64,000 nt of DNA, from assembly GCF_023845585.1 (NCBI RefSeq), contig NZ_JAMQHS010000013.1:1-64000 (forward strand). The letters run 5' to 3'. Both the position numbers and the translations under genes were made by a program. Below are positions 26,508-35,731 of the stretch, in pieces. Under the pieces are notes generated by a model. The model was not told the origin of the DNA and made no database searches. It saw only the letters and a list, made by a program, of their open reading frames with translations. The stretch is from Clostridium sp. CMCC3677 (GTDB lineage: Bacteria > Bacillota > Clostridia > Clostridiales > Clostridiaceae). Numbering within the stretch: the stretch's first letter is position 1; each line of letters begins with the position of its first letter.

Positions 26508-27722
26508 TTAAATTAATATTTCTTTCTTTTTAAATACAATATGTGCAATTGTATAACTAATTATTGTAGTTAAAATCATTACAATAACTCCATTAATAGG
26601 AGTTATATTCACGTTTTTATACATATATGCTATATCACCAGTTATTACAGATGTTACAGAACCATAACTTAAAAATACAAGATGTGAAAACTTTGATAAA
26701 AATTCAAACATTTGAAATACTATAGTTCCTGAAGCTGTTATTATAATTGATATAGCTGTAGTTACATTACTGCTTTTAAATAATGTTGATATTAAAAATA
26801 TTATTGAACAACAAGTTATTATAAAAAATATTTGTAATAATAACGACCTTATTATCAACTCATTAAAGTTTCCTATTCTACCTGTATTAGCGATTCTAAC
26901 TAAGTCTGGATATCTTTGAGCTGGCATATTTGAAGTATCTAAAAAATACCTTACTCCCATTGTTTTAGGATATGTTCCTGCATTAAATCCTTTTACAGCT
27001 CCAAGTCCCAAAAATGTTAAAATTTCTGTTGATATAATCATTGTTAATACAGTAATTGTTATAGCTATAAATTTAGATAACAAAATCTTTCCCCTTGATA
27101 CAGGTTGCACTAGCAAGAATTTCAACGTTGGTGGAGTACATTCCCCTGAAACTATATCACTCATAAATACAGATATCCCTACTGCTAATAAAACCATGCC
27201 TAATATAGCCATAACACTGTCTATATAATTATAAGCATTAAACTCATATCCGTATAATGGTTTTATATTATTTTGCTCTAAGTATTTAAGTTTATCTATT
27301 CTTTCCGAAATCCATGTCTTGTCTTCCTCTGCAATGTCTTTATTTTTTAAATTTTCCTCATGACTCTTTATTTCTTCTGTCACATCTAGCTTCCATTGAT
27401 CAACATCACTATGATTGTTTATTTGATTTTCATATTTTATTTTTTCTTCTTCATAATGTTTCAAATCTTCTTTTAACGTATTTAAATATTCTTTATCTTT
27501 ACTATTTTCTATTTTGCTCATTTCTTCTTCTGTATAATTAATACTTTTTTCAACTTGTTCTAATTTATATTGTGGAGAATTATATTTTTTCATATTTTTA
27601 TCTTCATGATGTAAGCCATACATACCGACTAGCATGAATATTATAAATAATCCAAATACAATCCATGTTTTAGGCCTTTTTAGTATCTTTATAAGTTCAT
27701 TTTTTATTAACAAAAATATCAT
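26508..27722 (-). CDS. ABC-2 type transporter permease
   Basis: A 404-aa membrane subunit. One membrane segment (about 18-38) is followed by a long extracytoplasmic/coiled region (about 40-160, Glu/Lys-rich). Five further segments (about 168-190, 215-240, 290-315, 320-345, 375-398) complete the ABC-2 permease layout. It begins on the base after the stop codon of the ATPase gene; its GGAGG ribosome binding site is inside the end of that gene, indicating translational coupling. The pair could export a peptide, antibiotic or lipid; the BcrAB/ lantibiotic-immunity type is a possibility. Confidence 0.82.
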   Translation of the reverse strand: MIFLLIKNELIKILKRPKTWIVFGLFIIFMLVGMYGLHHEDKNMKKYNSPQYKLEQVEKSINYTEEEMSKIENSKDKEYLNTLKEDLKHYEEEKIKYENQINNHSDVDQWKLDVTEEIKSHEENLKNKDIAEEDKTWISERIDKLKYLEQNNIKPLYGYEFNAYNYIDSVMAILGMVLLAVGISVFMSDIVSGECTPPTLKFLLVQPVSRGKILLSKFIAITITVLTMIISTEILTFLGLGAVKGFNAGTYPKTMGVRYFLDTSNMPAQRYPDLVRIANTGRIGNFNELIIRSLLLQIFFIITCCSIIFLISTLFKSSNVTTAISIIITASGTIVFQMFEFLSKFSHLVFLSYGSVTSVITGDIAYMYKNVNITPINGVIVMILTTIISYTIAHIVFKKKEILI

Positions 27723-28637
27723 TTATATAGATCCTCCATTCATAAGTTCCATATATCTTTCTTCTAATTCTTGTTTGTTTTTATAGACTTCACAAATTTC
27801 TATATTTTCGTTTACTAATTTTTTTATTAACTTAGGAGTCATGTCTTTTTCTATAAGCAATATTATTTCATCTCCATTTGTTTTACTCCTAATAACATAT
27901 GGTAGTGTCTTAACTATATCTAATACTTTTTCAATAGCAGTCTTTGTCCTTAAAATTATATCATCTTTTCCTTGATATATTCCTTTGTTACCCATCTTCT
28001 CTATAGACTGAATTACGCCTTCATTTATGAATGCTACTTTATCACATAAATTTTGAATTTCACTTAATATATGAGAGGAAATAAATACTGAGATTTCTTT
28101 TTCTTTAGATGCTTTTTTAATAAGTTCCCTAAATTCTAATATTCCTGTTGGATCTAGTCCGTTAGTAGGTTCATCTAATATAAGCAGTTTAGGATTTCCC
28201 ATTAAAGCTACTGCGAGTCCTAATCTTTGTTTCATTCCAAGAGAATATTTTGAAACTTTATCATCTATTCGTTTTTCAAGACCTACAAGCTTTACTAATT
28301 CTTCTACTTCTTTTTTAGATACACTTCTAATTCTTGCTATTTGCATTAAATTTTCTCTTCCAGAAAGATATTTATATAATTCAGGATTTTCAACTACAGC
28401 TCCTACGTTTTTAAGTGCCTTTTCTTTATTTTTATTTAAATCATAACCACATATTCTTATTTCACCATTACTAGGTTGTATTAAGCCTACTAACATTCTT
28501 ATAGTTGTAGTTTTTCCTGCACCATTAGGACCTAAAAATCCAAATATTTCTCCTTGCTTTATAGAAAGATTTATTCCTTTAATTATCTCAGTTTTTCCTA
28601 ATGTTTTATAAAGATTTTCTATTTCTAAAACATTCAT
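27723..28637 (-). CDS. ABC transporter ATP-binding protein (BcrA-like)
   Basis: A 304-aa ATPase. Walker A GPNGAGKTT (about 38-46), signature YSLGMKQRL (about 130), Walker B LLILDEPTNGLDPTG (about 150-163) and switch His in SSHILSE (about 187) are all in place. The C-terminal extension of about 90 aa is typical of ATPases paired with ABC-2 permeases. It has a good AAGGAGG site and is the first gene of a two-gene unit. The substrate is unknown. Confidence 0.88.
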   Translation of the reverse strand: MNVLEIENLYKTLGKTEIIKGINLSIKQGEIFGFLGPNGAGKTTTIRMLVGLIQPSNGEIRICGYDLNKNKEKALKNVGAVVENPELYKYLSGRENLMQIARIRSVSKKEVEELVKLVGLEKRIDDKVSKYSLGMKQRLGLAVALMGNPKLLILDEPTNGLDPTGILEFRELIKKASKEKEISVFISSHILSEIQNLCDKVAFINEGVIQSIEKMGNKGIYQGKDDIILRTKTAIEKVLDIVKTLPYVIRSKTNGDEIILLIEKDMTPKLIKKLVNENIEICEVYKNKQELEERYMELMNGGSI

Positions 28638-28960
28638 AAATTTTCCTCCTTAACGTGAGCTATACTTAGAATTATAAGTACAACAAATTAATAAATATAT
28701 ATATAATTTCTTAATATTTATTAAATATATTTTGAAACTCTCAATATGAAAGTCTATATAACCTTAAAATTTATTATTCTCTTAATATTTGAATTTTTTT
28801 AAAATTAATACTTAATAGTAATAAAATGTTTACAAATTATCTTATATTAAAAGTTCCAAGATTTCTAAAACAATATATTGTAAAAATTCTAGTTGAATTT
28901 TTTCTATGAGTTCTCCAACTTCACATTGCAATTTTCAAATAAACTTCTGTGAAAAATAAA
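28638..28960. other. Intergenic region
   Basis: About 320 bases of AT-rich DNA upstream of the ABC transporter genes. No gene, repeat or motif beyond likely promoter sequence was recognised. Confidence 0.5.
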
Positions 28961-29013
28961 AATAGAGCTTGTATTATTTAATTTAAATAAATAACAAACA
29001 ACAAGCTCTATTT
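28961..29013 (-). terminator. Terminator after bofA
   Basis: AATAGAGCTTGT and ACAAGCTCTATT arms, T-rich tail on the minus strand, 45 bases beyond the bofA stop. Confidence 0.75.
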
Positions 29014-29056
29014 ATCTTTTAGTTTTTCAAATTTTAAATATCTTAACTTTAAATAC

Positions 29057-29305
29057 TTATAAAAATACTTGTAGTATAGCTAAAAGTATTACTCCTGGTA
29101 TACCTAAAAAGCCTGCAATTAATGCAGTAATTGGATTTATTGCTAAGCCAAAATTAAAATTAGCACCAACTAAATTTACTACATATAATATTACAACTCC
29201 AAGCACTCCATTTATAAGAATTTTTAATGGCCATTTTAAAAGTTTTATCATTAAAAATAATAAAACTAATCCAATCAAACCATATATTATATATTGCTCA
29301 TTCAT
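29057..29305 (-). CDS. bofA: Pro-sigma-K processing inhibitor BofA
   Basis: An 82-aa membrane protein with two hydrophobic segments (about 5-22 and 27-48) and the signature GVNxxG-like NFNFGLAINPITALIAGFLGIPGV end. In B. subtilis, BofA in the outer forespore membrane holds back SpoIVFB cleavage of pro-sigma-K, so the gene is a sporulation marker. ATG at 29305 has AAAGGAG 7 bases upstream; an ATG two codons earlier fits less well. It follows yaaL by 17 bases, the usual order in Bacillota. Confidence 0.9.
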   Translation of the reverse strand: MNEQYIIYGLIGLVLLFLMIKLLKWPLKILINGVLGVVILYVVNLVGANFNFGLAINPITALIAGFLGIPGVILLAILQVFL

Positions 29306-29322
29306 ACACAAACTCCTTTTTA

Positions 29323-29598
29323 TTATTTTGAAGAAATGTTCCTTTGTAAAACATAATCATCAGTCACTTTAATTCCTTTTGATTTAGCTATAAGTAATAG
29401 ATAATCATATCTTTTTTTAGCCATTTCTTCTGCATATATTGCTACTTCAATTAATTTAGAATCATTCACATTATCGAACATACTTCGTGCTGCATCAATT
29501 TCAGACTTAGTATCTTCTAATTGCTCTATTAATTCCTTATTTACATCTATATCTTTTGTTCTATTAATTAAATATTCAATTATTCTCTTTTTATTCAT
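29323..29598 (-). CDS. yaaL: YaaL-like DUF2508 protein
   Basis: A 91-aa protein of the DUF2508/YaaL family, mostly charged helix with the core ELIEQLEDTKSEIDAARSMFD and YAEEMAKKRYDYLLLIAKSKG. Function is unknown; its position between recR and bofA is conserved in Bacillota. ATG at 29598 has GGAGG 8 bases upstream, which excludes the earlier in-frame start. Confidence 0.88.
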   Translation of the reverse strand: MNKKRIIEYLINRTKDIDVNKELIEQLEDTKSEIDAARSMFDNVNDSKLIEVAIYAEEMAKKRYDYLLLIAKSKGIKVTDDYVLQRNISSK

Positions 29599-30059
29599 AT
29601 AAATACCTCCAAACACTACTATTAAAATCTTATCCATAGGTTTGAATGTATATACTTAATTTTTATATATTTTTTTAATTATAGTAACACTTTTTTTAAA
29701 GAATTCATAATATATTACTATAAAAACTTTTCACTCATATCAAATAAAAAGTTCTAACTCCCATCTATATAACACCTTTTTTTCTGGAACCCAATATCTA
29801 TTGGGTTCCATTTTTAGTTCTATGATTTGTTTTATAGATTTGTTTTTAATTAGACAGTGATATTATAGTATAAGAGCGCAGTGGCGTTGGAATTTTCTTT
29901 CTACAATACTTAATAAAGATTTGTTGAATTAATTGCTTGTCACAATGTCTCATTGGGAGCATGCATTAATTAGACTAAGCTTTGTTTTAGTATTGTTAAA
30001 GTAAATTCCTCTGTCCATGAGCATTATACTATAAGATCACCATGCTTTTTTAAAACTAT
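29599..30059. other. Gap inside the recR-yaaL-bofA cluster
   Basis: About 460 bases. Contains a GGAACCCAATA/TATTGGGTTCC hairpin (29784-29810) with T5 on the plus strand, and a copy of the R2 repeat (29881-30040). The gap implies that yaaL-bofA have a promoter of their own. Confidence 0.55.
29881..30040. repeat. R2 intergenic repeat
   Basis: Shares blocks with 46577-46735: GAATTAATTGCTTGTCA, CATTGGGA.CA.GCATTAATTAG (shown as CATTGGGA and GCATTAATTAGACTAAGCTT) and TTTTAGTATT.TTAAA, in the same order and spacing class. Confidence 0.7.
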
Positions 30060-30656
30060 CTATATTTCTTTTCTACCTTCTAGTGCTTTAGATAGGGTTA
30101 CTTCATCTGCATATTCTAGATCTCCACCAACTGGTATTCCTGCTGCAATTCTAGTTACTTTAACATCTAATGGCTTTAATACCTTTGCTATATACATAGC
30201 TGTTGCTTCTCCTTCTATATTAGGATTAGTTGCTAATATAACTTCTTTTACTTCTTCATTCATTCTTGCAACAAGTTCTCTTATCTTTATATCTTGTGGG
30301 CCTCTTCCCTGCATAGGTGATATATTTCCATGCAATACATGATACACTCCATTAAATTCTTTTACTTTTTCCATTGTCATTATATCTTTTGGTTGTTCTA
30401 CAACACATATTGTACTCTTATCTCTATTAGGATTTGAGCATAATGCACAAGGATCTTTATCTGTAAAGTTTCCACATGTTGAACAATATTTTATTGTTCC
30501 CTTCGCTTTAACTAATGCGGTTGCAAACTCTCTTACCTCGTCATCAGGAAGATTTAATATATGTAAAGTTAATCTTTGTGCTGTTTTTTTCCCTATGCTT
30601 GGCAATTTTGCAAACTCTTCAATTAATTTTTCTATGGCTACTGGATAAAATTCCAT
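30060..30656 (-). CDS. recR: Recombination protein RecR
   Basis: A 198-aa DNA-binding clamp that works with RecF/RecO in gap repair. It has the N-terminal helix-hairpin-helix ([12 protein letters not shown]), a four-cysteine zinc motif ([16 protein letters not shown], about 57-72) and a Toprim domain ([28 protein letters not shown]). ATG at 30656 gives the standard family length and has AAAGGAG upstream. It follows ybaB and dnaX as in most Bacillota. Confidence 0.96.
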   Translation of the reverse strand: MEFYPVAIEKLIEEFAKLPSIGKKTAQRLTLHILNLPDDEVREFATALVKAKGTIKYCSTCGNFTDKDPCALCSNPNRDKSTICVVEQPKDIMTMEKVKEFNGVYHVLHGNISPMQGRGPQDIKIRELVARMNEEVKEVILATNPNIEGEATAMYIAKVLKPLDVKVTRIAAGIPVGGDLEYADEVTLSKALEGRKEI

Positions 30657-30684
30657 ATTACACTTCTCCTTTATATATCTCATA

Positions 30685-30742
30685 TTTTAGCAGAGTGTTG
30701 ATACCTGCATAAGCAACGCTTGGCTAAATCATTGAGCTAAAG
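30685..30742. repeat. R1 intergenic repeat, half copy
   Basis: TTTTAGCAGAGTGTTGATA, CTGCATAAGCAA and ATTGAGCTAA match the left half of R1 with a few changes. Confidence 0.6.
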
Positions 30743-30847
30743 ATTCGAATTTAGATAGTTAAAAGCATACAGCTTTAAGGAATTTCCTCTATTCTGTATG
30801 CTTTATTTTTACTTAGGATTTTATTAGATAATATTTTATTTTATTAT

Positions 30848-31189
30848 TTAAAATAATCCTCCTGGCATTCCACCAGTTAATTTTCCCATTTTGCTAGCAG
30901 TTTCTTCTTCTGCTTTTCTTAAGGCTTCATTAACTGCTGTAAGTACTAAATCCTCAAGCATTTCTACATCATCTGGATCTACTACTTCTGGCTTTATATT
31001 AATAGATTTAACTTCTTTTTTACCAGTTACTGTTACAGAAACAGCACCGCCACCTACTGATGTTTCAAATTCCTTTGTTTCAAGATCCTTTTGCATATCT
31101 TCCATTTGCTTTTGAAGCTTTTGCGCTTGTTTCATAAGGTTATTCATATTTCCTCCCCCGAAACCTCCAGGGAATCCTCCTTTTGCCAT
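30848..31189 (-). CDS. ybaB: YbaB/EbfC nucleoid-associated protein
   Basis: A 113-aa small DNA-binding protein. Gly/Phe-rich start [12 protein letters not shown], helix with [20 protein letters not shown], then [20 protein letters not shown] and the [22 protein letters not shown] core. It always sits between dnaX and recR in this type of locus. A strong AAGAGGAGG precedes the start. Confidence 0.95.
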   Translation of the reverse strand: MAKGGFPGGFGGGNMNNLMKQAQKLQKQMEDMQKDLETKEFETSVGGGAVSVTVTGKKEVKSINIKPEVVDPDDVEMLEDLVLTAVNEALRKAEEETASKMGKLTGGMPGGLF

Positions 31190-31267
31190 ACAAATCCTCC
31201 TCTTAATAAATTTCTACTCTCTATTATAGAACATTTTCTTATTGTTTACTACATTAAAATATTGATT

Positions 31268-32908
31268 CTACTCGTCTAATATTTCAAAAGGCATTCCATC
31301 TAACTTTTGCTTTAGCAATTCTTCTTTGCTTAATTCACCATCTTTATTATTTTCAACTTCATACCTTACTATTATTTTATCTTTTAATACTTCAGAAAAT
31401 ACTTCATTAACAATTTTTTTATATTCTAATTTTTCTAATCTATTTTTATTAAAGGCATATGATGCTTCATATAATAATGTGGCTACACCATTTTCAAATT
31501 TATATGGTCTTGCAGTTACTATAGATGCATATATAACCATTGCTCTTTTTGCTTTAAATGCCTCTAATATTTCTGACCAAGCTCTTTTTATATTATCTAT
31601 TGTTAAAGAAGATTCAACATTAACATTATGTTCTTCTGATACAGTAGGTTGCTCTCTTTTAACTTGTTTTTCTTGAGATTTAACTTGATTATTTGATACT
31701 ACGTCAGTTGAATGTGCTTTTTCACTTATTTGTGAATTTGATACTACTTGTATCTTACCACTTTTTATGCTTTCTTCTAACTTATTTATCCTAGCAAGCA
31801 TGACTTCACTTGATGTATCATATTCTATTTTACACATCTTTATTATACTAAGCTCTAAATATAATCTGCTTTGTTTACTTACTTTAGAATTAGCTTCCCC
31901 TTCTTGAAGAATTCTAATCCCTCTCATTATTTCTTCAATACGTATTTTTTTACCTTGCTCTTTTATAAGTTCAATATTTTCAAGAGACATATCTAAAATC
32001 TCTTCTGGAGTATTAGAAACTTTAACCATAAGTAAATTTCTAAAATGTCCTATTAAATCTTTTATAAATAAATGAATATCCTTACCTGAAAAAACTAATT
32101 TATCAATTATTACCATAGCTTTTTCTATATTTCTTTCTACTATTGAATTAGTTATGTCAAATAAATATTCGTTTGTAACCAACCCTAATATGCTTATTAA
32201 GTCATCATATTTTATATTGTTATCACCCATAGCTATTGCTTGATCTAATATACTTAAAGAGTCTCTCATAGCACCGTCAGCCACTCTAGCAATTAAATCT
32301 AAGCTCTTTTCATCAACACTAACATTTTGTGATTCAGTTATTTTTCTTAATCTATCTGAAATATCTTTTTGATTTATTCTTTTAAAATCAAACCTTTGAC
32401 ATCTAGATAAAATAGTTATAGGTAATTTTTGAGGATCAGTAGTTGCTAATATAAATATAACATTACTTGGCGGTTCTTCTAATGTCTTTAAAAATGCATT
32501 TACCGCTCCCCCTGATAACATATGAACTTCATCTAATATATAAATCTTATACTTACCCTCTTGTGGAGGATATTTTGTATCATCAATTATATCTCTTATT
32601 CTATCTATTCCATTGTTAGATGCTGCATCTAATTCCGTAACATCCATTGATAAACCTTCATTTATCTTTTTACACATCTCACATTCATTGCAAGGCTCTC
32701 CATTTTGAAGATTAAAACAATTTAATGCCTTAGCCATAACTTTAGCTGTTGATGTTTTACCTGTTCCTCTTGTTCCACAGAAAAGATATGCATGTGCAAT
32801 TCTATCATTTAGAATTTCATTTTTTAATGTTGTTGTTATATGTTCCTGACCTACTACATCATTAAATGTCCTTGGTCTCCACTCTCTATATAAAGCTGTA
32901 TATGCCAA
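31268..32908 (-). CDS. dnaX: DNA polymerase III subunit gamma/tau
   Basis: A 546-aa clamp-loader ATPase. Walker A GTRGTGKTSTAKVMAKALNC (about 44), a zinc module CNECEMC (about 70), Walker B ILDEVHML and sensor motif LATTDPQKLP are visible; the C-terminal 190 aa form the tau part. The start is read as TTG at 32908, since AGGTGGAGG lies 6 bases before it and the protein then opens with the family-typical AYTALYREWRPRTF. The in-frame ATG 27 bases earlier would put that site inside the gene. First gene of dnaX-ybaB-recR. Confidence 0.95.
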   Translation of the reverse strand: MAYTALYREWRPRTFNDVVGQEHITTTLKNEILNDRIAHAYLFCGTRGTGKTSTAKVMAKALNCFNLQNGEPCNECEMCKKINEGLSMDVTELDAASNNGIDRIRDIIDDTKYPPQEGKYKIYILDEVHMLSGGAVNAFLKTLEEPPSNVIFILATTDPQKLPITILSRCQRFDFKRINQKDISDRLRKITESQNVSVDEKSLDLIARVADGAMRDSLSILDQAIAMGDNNIKYDDLISILGLVTNEYLFDITNSIVERNIEKAMVIIDKLVFSGKDIHLFIKDLIGHFRNLLMVKVSNTPEEILDMSLENIELIKEQGKKIRIEEIMRGIRILQEGEANSKVSKQSRLYLELSIIKMCKIEYDTSSEVMLARINKLEESIKSGKIQVVSNSQISEKAHSTDVVSNNQVKSQEKQVKREQPTVSEEHNVNVESSLTIDNIKRAWSEILEAFKAKRAMVIYASIVTARPYKFENGVATLLYEASYAFNKNRLEKLEYKKIVNEVFSEVLKDKIIVRYEVENNKDGELSKEELLKQKLDGMPFEILDE

Positions 32909-33244
32909 AGGTTTCCTCCACCTTTCTATTTCCATTAAATCATATATTTATTATACACTAATAATTTAATAAATAATATAAAGCTTAAATTACTTAATTT
33001 ATCTTCTATATACAACTTCTTAATTTTCCTAATATTATATACTCTATTTACTTCATTTATCTATGAACCTTATATTAAAATATCAATACTGTCTTTTAAT
33101 ATGTCCATATGTTAAAATGAATATTAGTATTTTAGTAAAAGATTATGTTTTAAACTGATTTTGATATATTAATAAGTTACATAAATTATAATTATCTAAA
33201 TACTTAAGCATAACTTAGTAAAAATTTTGGAGGTAGTAGATAAA

Positions 33245-34036
33245 ATGAGTTTATATGATGATAAATATTTAGAAATAGCTAAAAATATTTTAGATAATGG
33301 GTATTATGATAATAATAGAACTGGAATGCCTACTTATAAAATACCCCATCAAGTAATGCAATTTAATTTAGAAAAAGAATTTCCTATATTAACTACTAAA
33401 TTTGTTGCTTTTAAAACAGCTGTTAAAGAACTTTTATGGATTTTTAAGGATCAATCTAATGACGTAAAAAAACTTCAAGAACAAAACGTACATATTTGGG
33501 ATGAATGGGAAATGGAAGATGGAACTATCGGAACATCTTATGGTTGGGTTGTTAAAAAATTTGACCAAATAGATAAACTTATAGATTCTTTAAAAAATAA
33601 TCCTCAAGATAGAAGAATGATGCTTAATTTATGGCAAATACCTTATTTAGATGGTGGAGCTCTTTGTCCTTGTTGCTTCCTAACTATGTGGGATGTAACT
33701 GATGGTAGACTTAATTGTATGCTTGTACAAAGAAGTGGAGATTGGCCACTTGGAATTCCTTTTAATACCAGCCAATATGCTGTATTAGTTCATTTAATTG
33801 CTCAAGTAACAGGTCTTAAACCTGGACTATTTACTCATGTAATAAATAATGCACATATTTACGAAAACCAAATTGATGGAATGAAAACTCAATTAGAAAG
33901 AAAAGCTCAAGCTTATGATGCTCCAAAGCTTTGGATAAATCCTGAAATTAAAGATTTTTATGATTTTACTTCTGATGATATTAAACTTGAAGATTACAAG
34001 CATCATGAATCAATAAAAATGCCAGTTTCAGTTTAA
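33245..34036 (+). CDS. thyA: Thymidylate synthase
   Basis: A 263-aa enzyme converting dUMP and methylene-THF to dTMP and DHF. The folate/phosphate signatures ([44 protein letters not shown]) are clear. The catalytic cysteine is in [13 protein letters not shown] (about residue 138); the usual His after the catalytic Cys is replaced by Cys, and QRSCD is QRSGD. The ATG at 33245 is chosen with GGAGG 10 bases upstream; the frame also extends to an upstream TTG that overlaps that site. It is followed at 111 bases by dfrA, the enzyme that recycles its DHF product. Confidence 0.92.
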   Translation: MSLYDDKYLEIAKNILDNGYYDNNRTGMPTYKIPHQVMQFNLEKEFPILTTKFVAFKTAVKELLWIFKDQSNDVKKLQEQNVHIWDEWEMEDGTIGTSYGWVVKKFDQIDKLIDSLKNNPQDRRMMLNLWQIPYLDGGALCPCCFLTMWDVTDGRLNCMLVQRSGDWPLGIPFNTSQYAVLVHLIAQVTGLKPGLFTHVINNAHIYENQIDGMKTQLERKAQAYDAPKLWINPEIKDFYDFTSDDIKLEDYKHHESIKMPVSV

Positions 34037-34038
34037 AA

Positions 34039-34113
34039 TTTAGTTGAGTGTTGATATATGCATAAATAAAACTGGTCAAAGTAATTGAACTTAGAAATAC
34101 TAAAATGATTATA
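34039..34113. repeat. R1 intergenic repeat, half copy
   Basis: TTTAGTTGAGTGTTGATATA, TGCATAAATAAAACTGG and TCAAAGTAATTGAACTTAG, then AATACTAAAATGA: the left half of R1, between thyA and dfrA. Since the two genes look co-transcribed, the repeat would be in the mRNA. Confidence 0.65.
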
Positions 34114-34147
34114 TGATTTAAACTAGATATTAAAAGGGGGCTTATAA

Positions 34148-34642
34148 ATGTTATCAATAATAGTAGCTATTGCTAAAAATAATGTTATTGGAAGTGATAA
34201 TAAATTAATTTGGCACATTTCTGAGGACTTAAAAAGATTTAAAGAAATTACAAGCAGAAAAACTATTGTAATGGGAAGAAAAACTTTTGAATCTCTTCCT
34301 GGAGTATTACCTAATAGAAAACATGTGATTTTAACTAGAGATAAAAATTTTAAAGTTAACTCTGAATGTGTAGAAATAATTTATGATTTCGAGGAATTAT
34401 TAAATAAATATAATAACTCTGACGATGAAGTTTTTATAATTGGTGGTGGAGAAATTTATAAACAGCTATTACCTTATTCTAATAAATTGTACTTAACAAA
34501 AATCAATAAAGATTTTAATGGGGATACTTATTTTCCGCAAATAAATTATGATGATTTTAAAATAGATTATGAATCAGATGTTATAACTGATGAAAAAAGC
34601 GGATTAGAATATAACTTTATAAATTTAAGTAGACTTTCTTAG
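34148..34642 (+). CDS. dfrA: Dihydrofolate reductase
   Basis: A 164-aa NADPH-dependent reductase that regenerates THF. MLSIIVAIAKNNVIG, LIWHISEDLKRFKEIT, VMGRKTFESLP and VFIIGGGEIYKQLLP are the family landmarks. The acidic active-site residue sits in the HISEDLK helix (Glu27-type). GGGGG at 34135 lies 8 bases before the ATG. A bidirectional terminator follows. Confidence 0.95.
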   Translation: MLSIIVAIAKNNVIGSDNKLIWHISEDLKRFKEITSRKTIVMGRKTFESLPGVLPNRKHVILTRDKNFKVNSECVEIIYDFEELLNKYNNSDDEVFIIGGGEIYKQLLPYSNKLYLTKINKDFNGDTYFPQINYDDFKIDYESDVITDEKSGLEYNFINLSRLS

Positions 34643-34679
34643 TTGAAATCTTACACTCTCCTATATATTAAAAAAGAAC

Positions 34680-34722
34680 AAGAAAATGAGGGAATTTAAA
34701 ATTTAAATTCCCTCATTTTCTT
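34680..34722. terminator. Bidirectional terminator after dfrA
   Basis: A perfect inverted repeat: AAGAAAATGAGGGAATTTAAA (20 of 21 bases used) against TTTAAATTCCCTCATTTTCTT. Confidence 0.88.
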
Positions 34723-34780
34723 ATCCTATTGTTTTGTCCTATATTGTTAATCCTATTGAAGAATAACCTAATTTAATTCG

Positions 34781-34808
34781 AAAAAAAATCCTTCATTCTC
34801 TGTGAAGG
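34781..34808 (-). terminator. Terminator of the SRP RNA transcript
   Basis: CCTTCA-CAGAGAA-TGAAGG followed by T8 on the minus strand, directly after the 3' end of the SRP RNA. Confidence 0.85.
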
Positions 34809-34820
34809 TTTATGTATATA

Positions 34821-35090
34821 AACCGTGCACCTCGCTTCGATAAAAATTCCCTATACGTTACCTTTGCAGTTAGCTCAGACCAGATTGATCCACGGCACAT
34901 GCAGTGTGCACTTATCGCTGCTTCCTTCCGGACCTGACGAGGTTCATACGCTTTCATTGCGTGGGACCCAGTCATCAACACCACTTACAAAGGTCAGACT
35001 ATAAAAAATTAATACCTCTACGAGGAATTCAATCCTGCTATAGCGGATTGCAGGTTACAGGGCACCGCTAACTCCCCATCTAGCACGGAA
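34821..35090 (-). ncRNA. ffs: Signal recognition particle RNA (large bacterial type)
   Basis: The RNA of the co-translational targeting particle, about 270 nt, in the long form with Alu domain found in Bacillus and Clostridium. Minus-strand landmarks are CCGTGCTAGATGGGGAG and AGCGGTGCCCTGTAACC (Alu domain), and the apical GTCAGGTCCGGAAGGAAGC AGCG (Ffh-binding helix 8, 34917-34939). The terminal helix CCGTGC (35083-35088) / GCACGG (34823-34828) closes it. It lies between tRNA-Ser and thyA/dfrA near dnaX, its usual neighbourhood. A tRNA-like element abuts its 5' end. A short open frame on this strand (34793-34984) is not a gene. Confidence 0.95.
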
Positions 35091-35168
35091 TGGTGGTATG
35101 AAGAGGATTCGAACCTCAATAATTCTTTTTCTTAATGAAAAGTATCTGCCTCCATTAGGCATCAAACC
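35091..35168 (-). tRNA. Degenerate tRNA-like element directly upstream of SRP RNA
   Basis: The minus strand gives 5' GGTTTGA and 3' TCATACC arms (one T-T mismatch), a D-arm GCC-TAATGGA-GGC with GG in the loop, a T-arm TGAGG-TTCGAAT-CCTCT and an encoded ACCA end at 35091-35094. The anticodon arm, CTTTT-CATTAAGA-AAAAG, has an oversized loop; a UUA triplet could be read in it. The CCA end is 2 bases from the SRP RNA core, so the two are probably one transcript. It may be a pseudo-tRNA, a tRNA-like RNA, or a processing signal. No standard isotype can be given. Confidence 0.6.
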
Positions 35169-35397
35169 ATATTAAGTACTATACATTTTTTATACTTTTA
35201 CATCATAACACATACCATCTATAAATACAAGATAATACTATTAATATACTTTTGTAAATATATATATTATTATGAATTTATCTTAAATTTTTCCTTAATA
35301 TTAATATTTATTTAAATTAAAAACATTAATATTTTTCTATTGCCAATTCATAATATCATATATATTTTTTTGATTCAACCTTTTGTTTAAATATTAT

Positions 35398-35430
35398 TTA
35401 GGCACATGAAAATAAATAACAAATCCAAAG
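35398..35430. repeat. Solo end of the 26283-26446 MITE
   Basis: TTAGGCACATGAAAATAAAT followed by AACAAATCCAAAG matches the inverted right end of the 26283 element almost base for base. Confidence 0.6.
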
Positions 35431-35483
35431 TTTCCATGAATATTTTTCTTTATATTTCACCATATTTAACTTATATATTTTTA

Positions 35484-35534
35484 AACAAAAAATAAGAAAC
35501 ACATAATCTAAATTCATTAAAAAATGTGTTTCTT
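35484..35534 (-). terminator. Terminator of tRNA-Ser
   Basis: AAGAAACACAT (35524-35534 on the minus strand) pairs with ATGTGTTTCTT (35494-35504), followed by a T-rich tail. Confidence 0.75.
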
Positions 35535-35600
35535 AAGTATATATTTTGTTAAACTCTATAATCTATCTACATGTCATAAATAGAAAAACCAATAAATTCT

Positions 35601-35692
35601 TGGCGGAGAAAATGGGATTTGAACCCATGATAGAGCGTGAACCCTATACACGCTTTCCAGGCGTGCTCCTTCAACCACTCGGACATTTCTCC
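35601..35692 (-). tRNA. tRNA-Ser (GGA)
   Basis: A 92-nt tRNA with CCA encoded, GGAGAAA/TTTCTCC acceptor, anticodon loop CTGGAAA (anticodon GGA), long class II variable arm (TATAGGGTTCACGCTCTATC region) and T-loop TTCAAAT. It reads UCC/UCU. Confidence 0.95.
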
Positions 35693-35731
35693 AAAGGCAT
35701 AATGCTTTTTTATAATATCATATAAAAATGC

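Larger units (their letters stand above)
35169..35600. other. Intergenic region between tRNA-Ser and the tRNA-like/SRP unit
   Basis: About 430 bases. Holds the promoter region of the tRNA-like/SRP transcript (TATAGT near 35174-35179, no convincing -35), a solo MITE end (35398-35430) and the tRNA-Ser terminator (35484-35534). Confidence 0.5.

Noticed and set aside
34793-34984. A 63-codon open frame on the minus strand
   Set aside because: It lies wholly within the SRP RNA gene and its terminator; its sequence is explained by conserved RNA structure.
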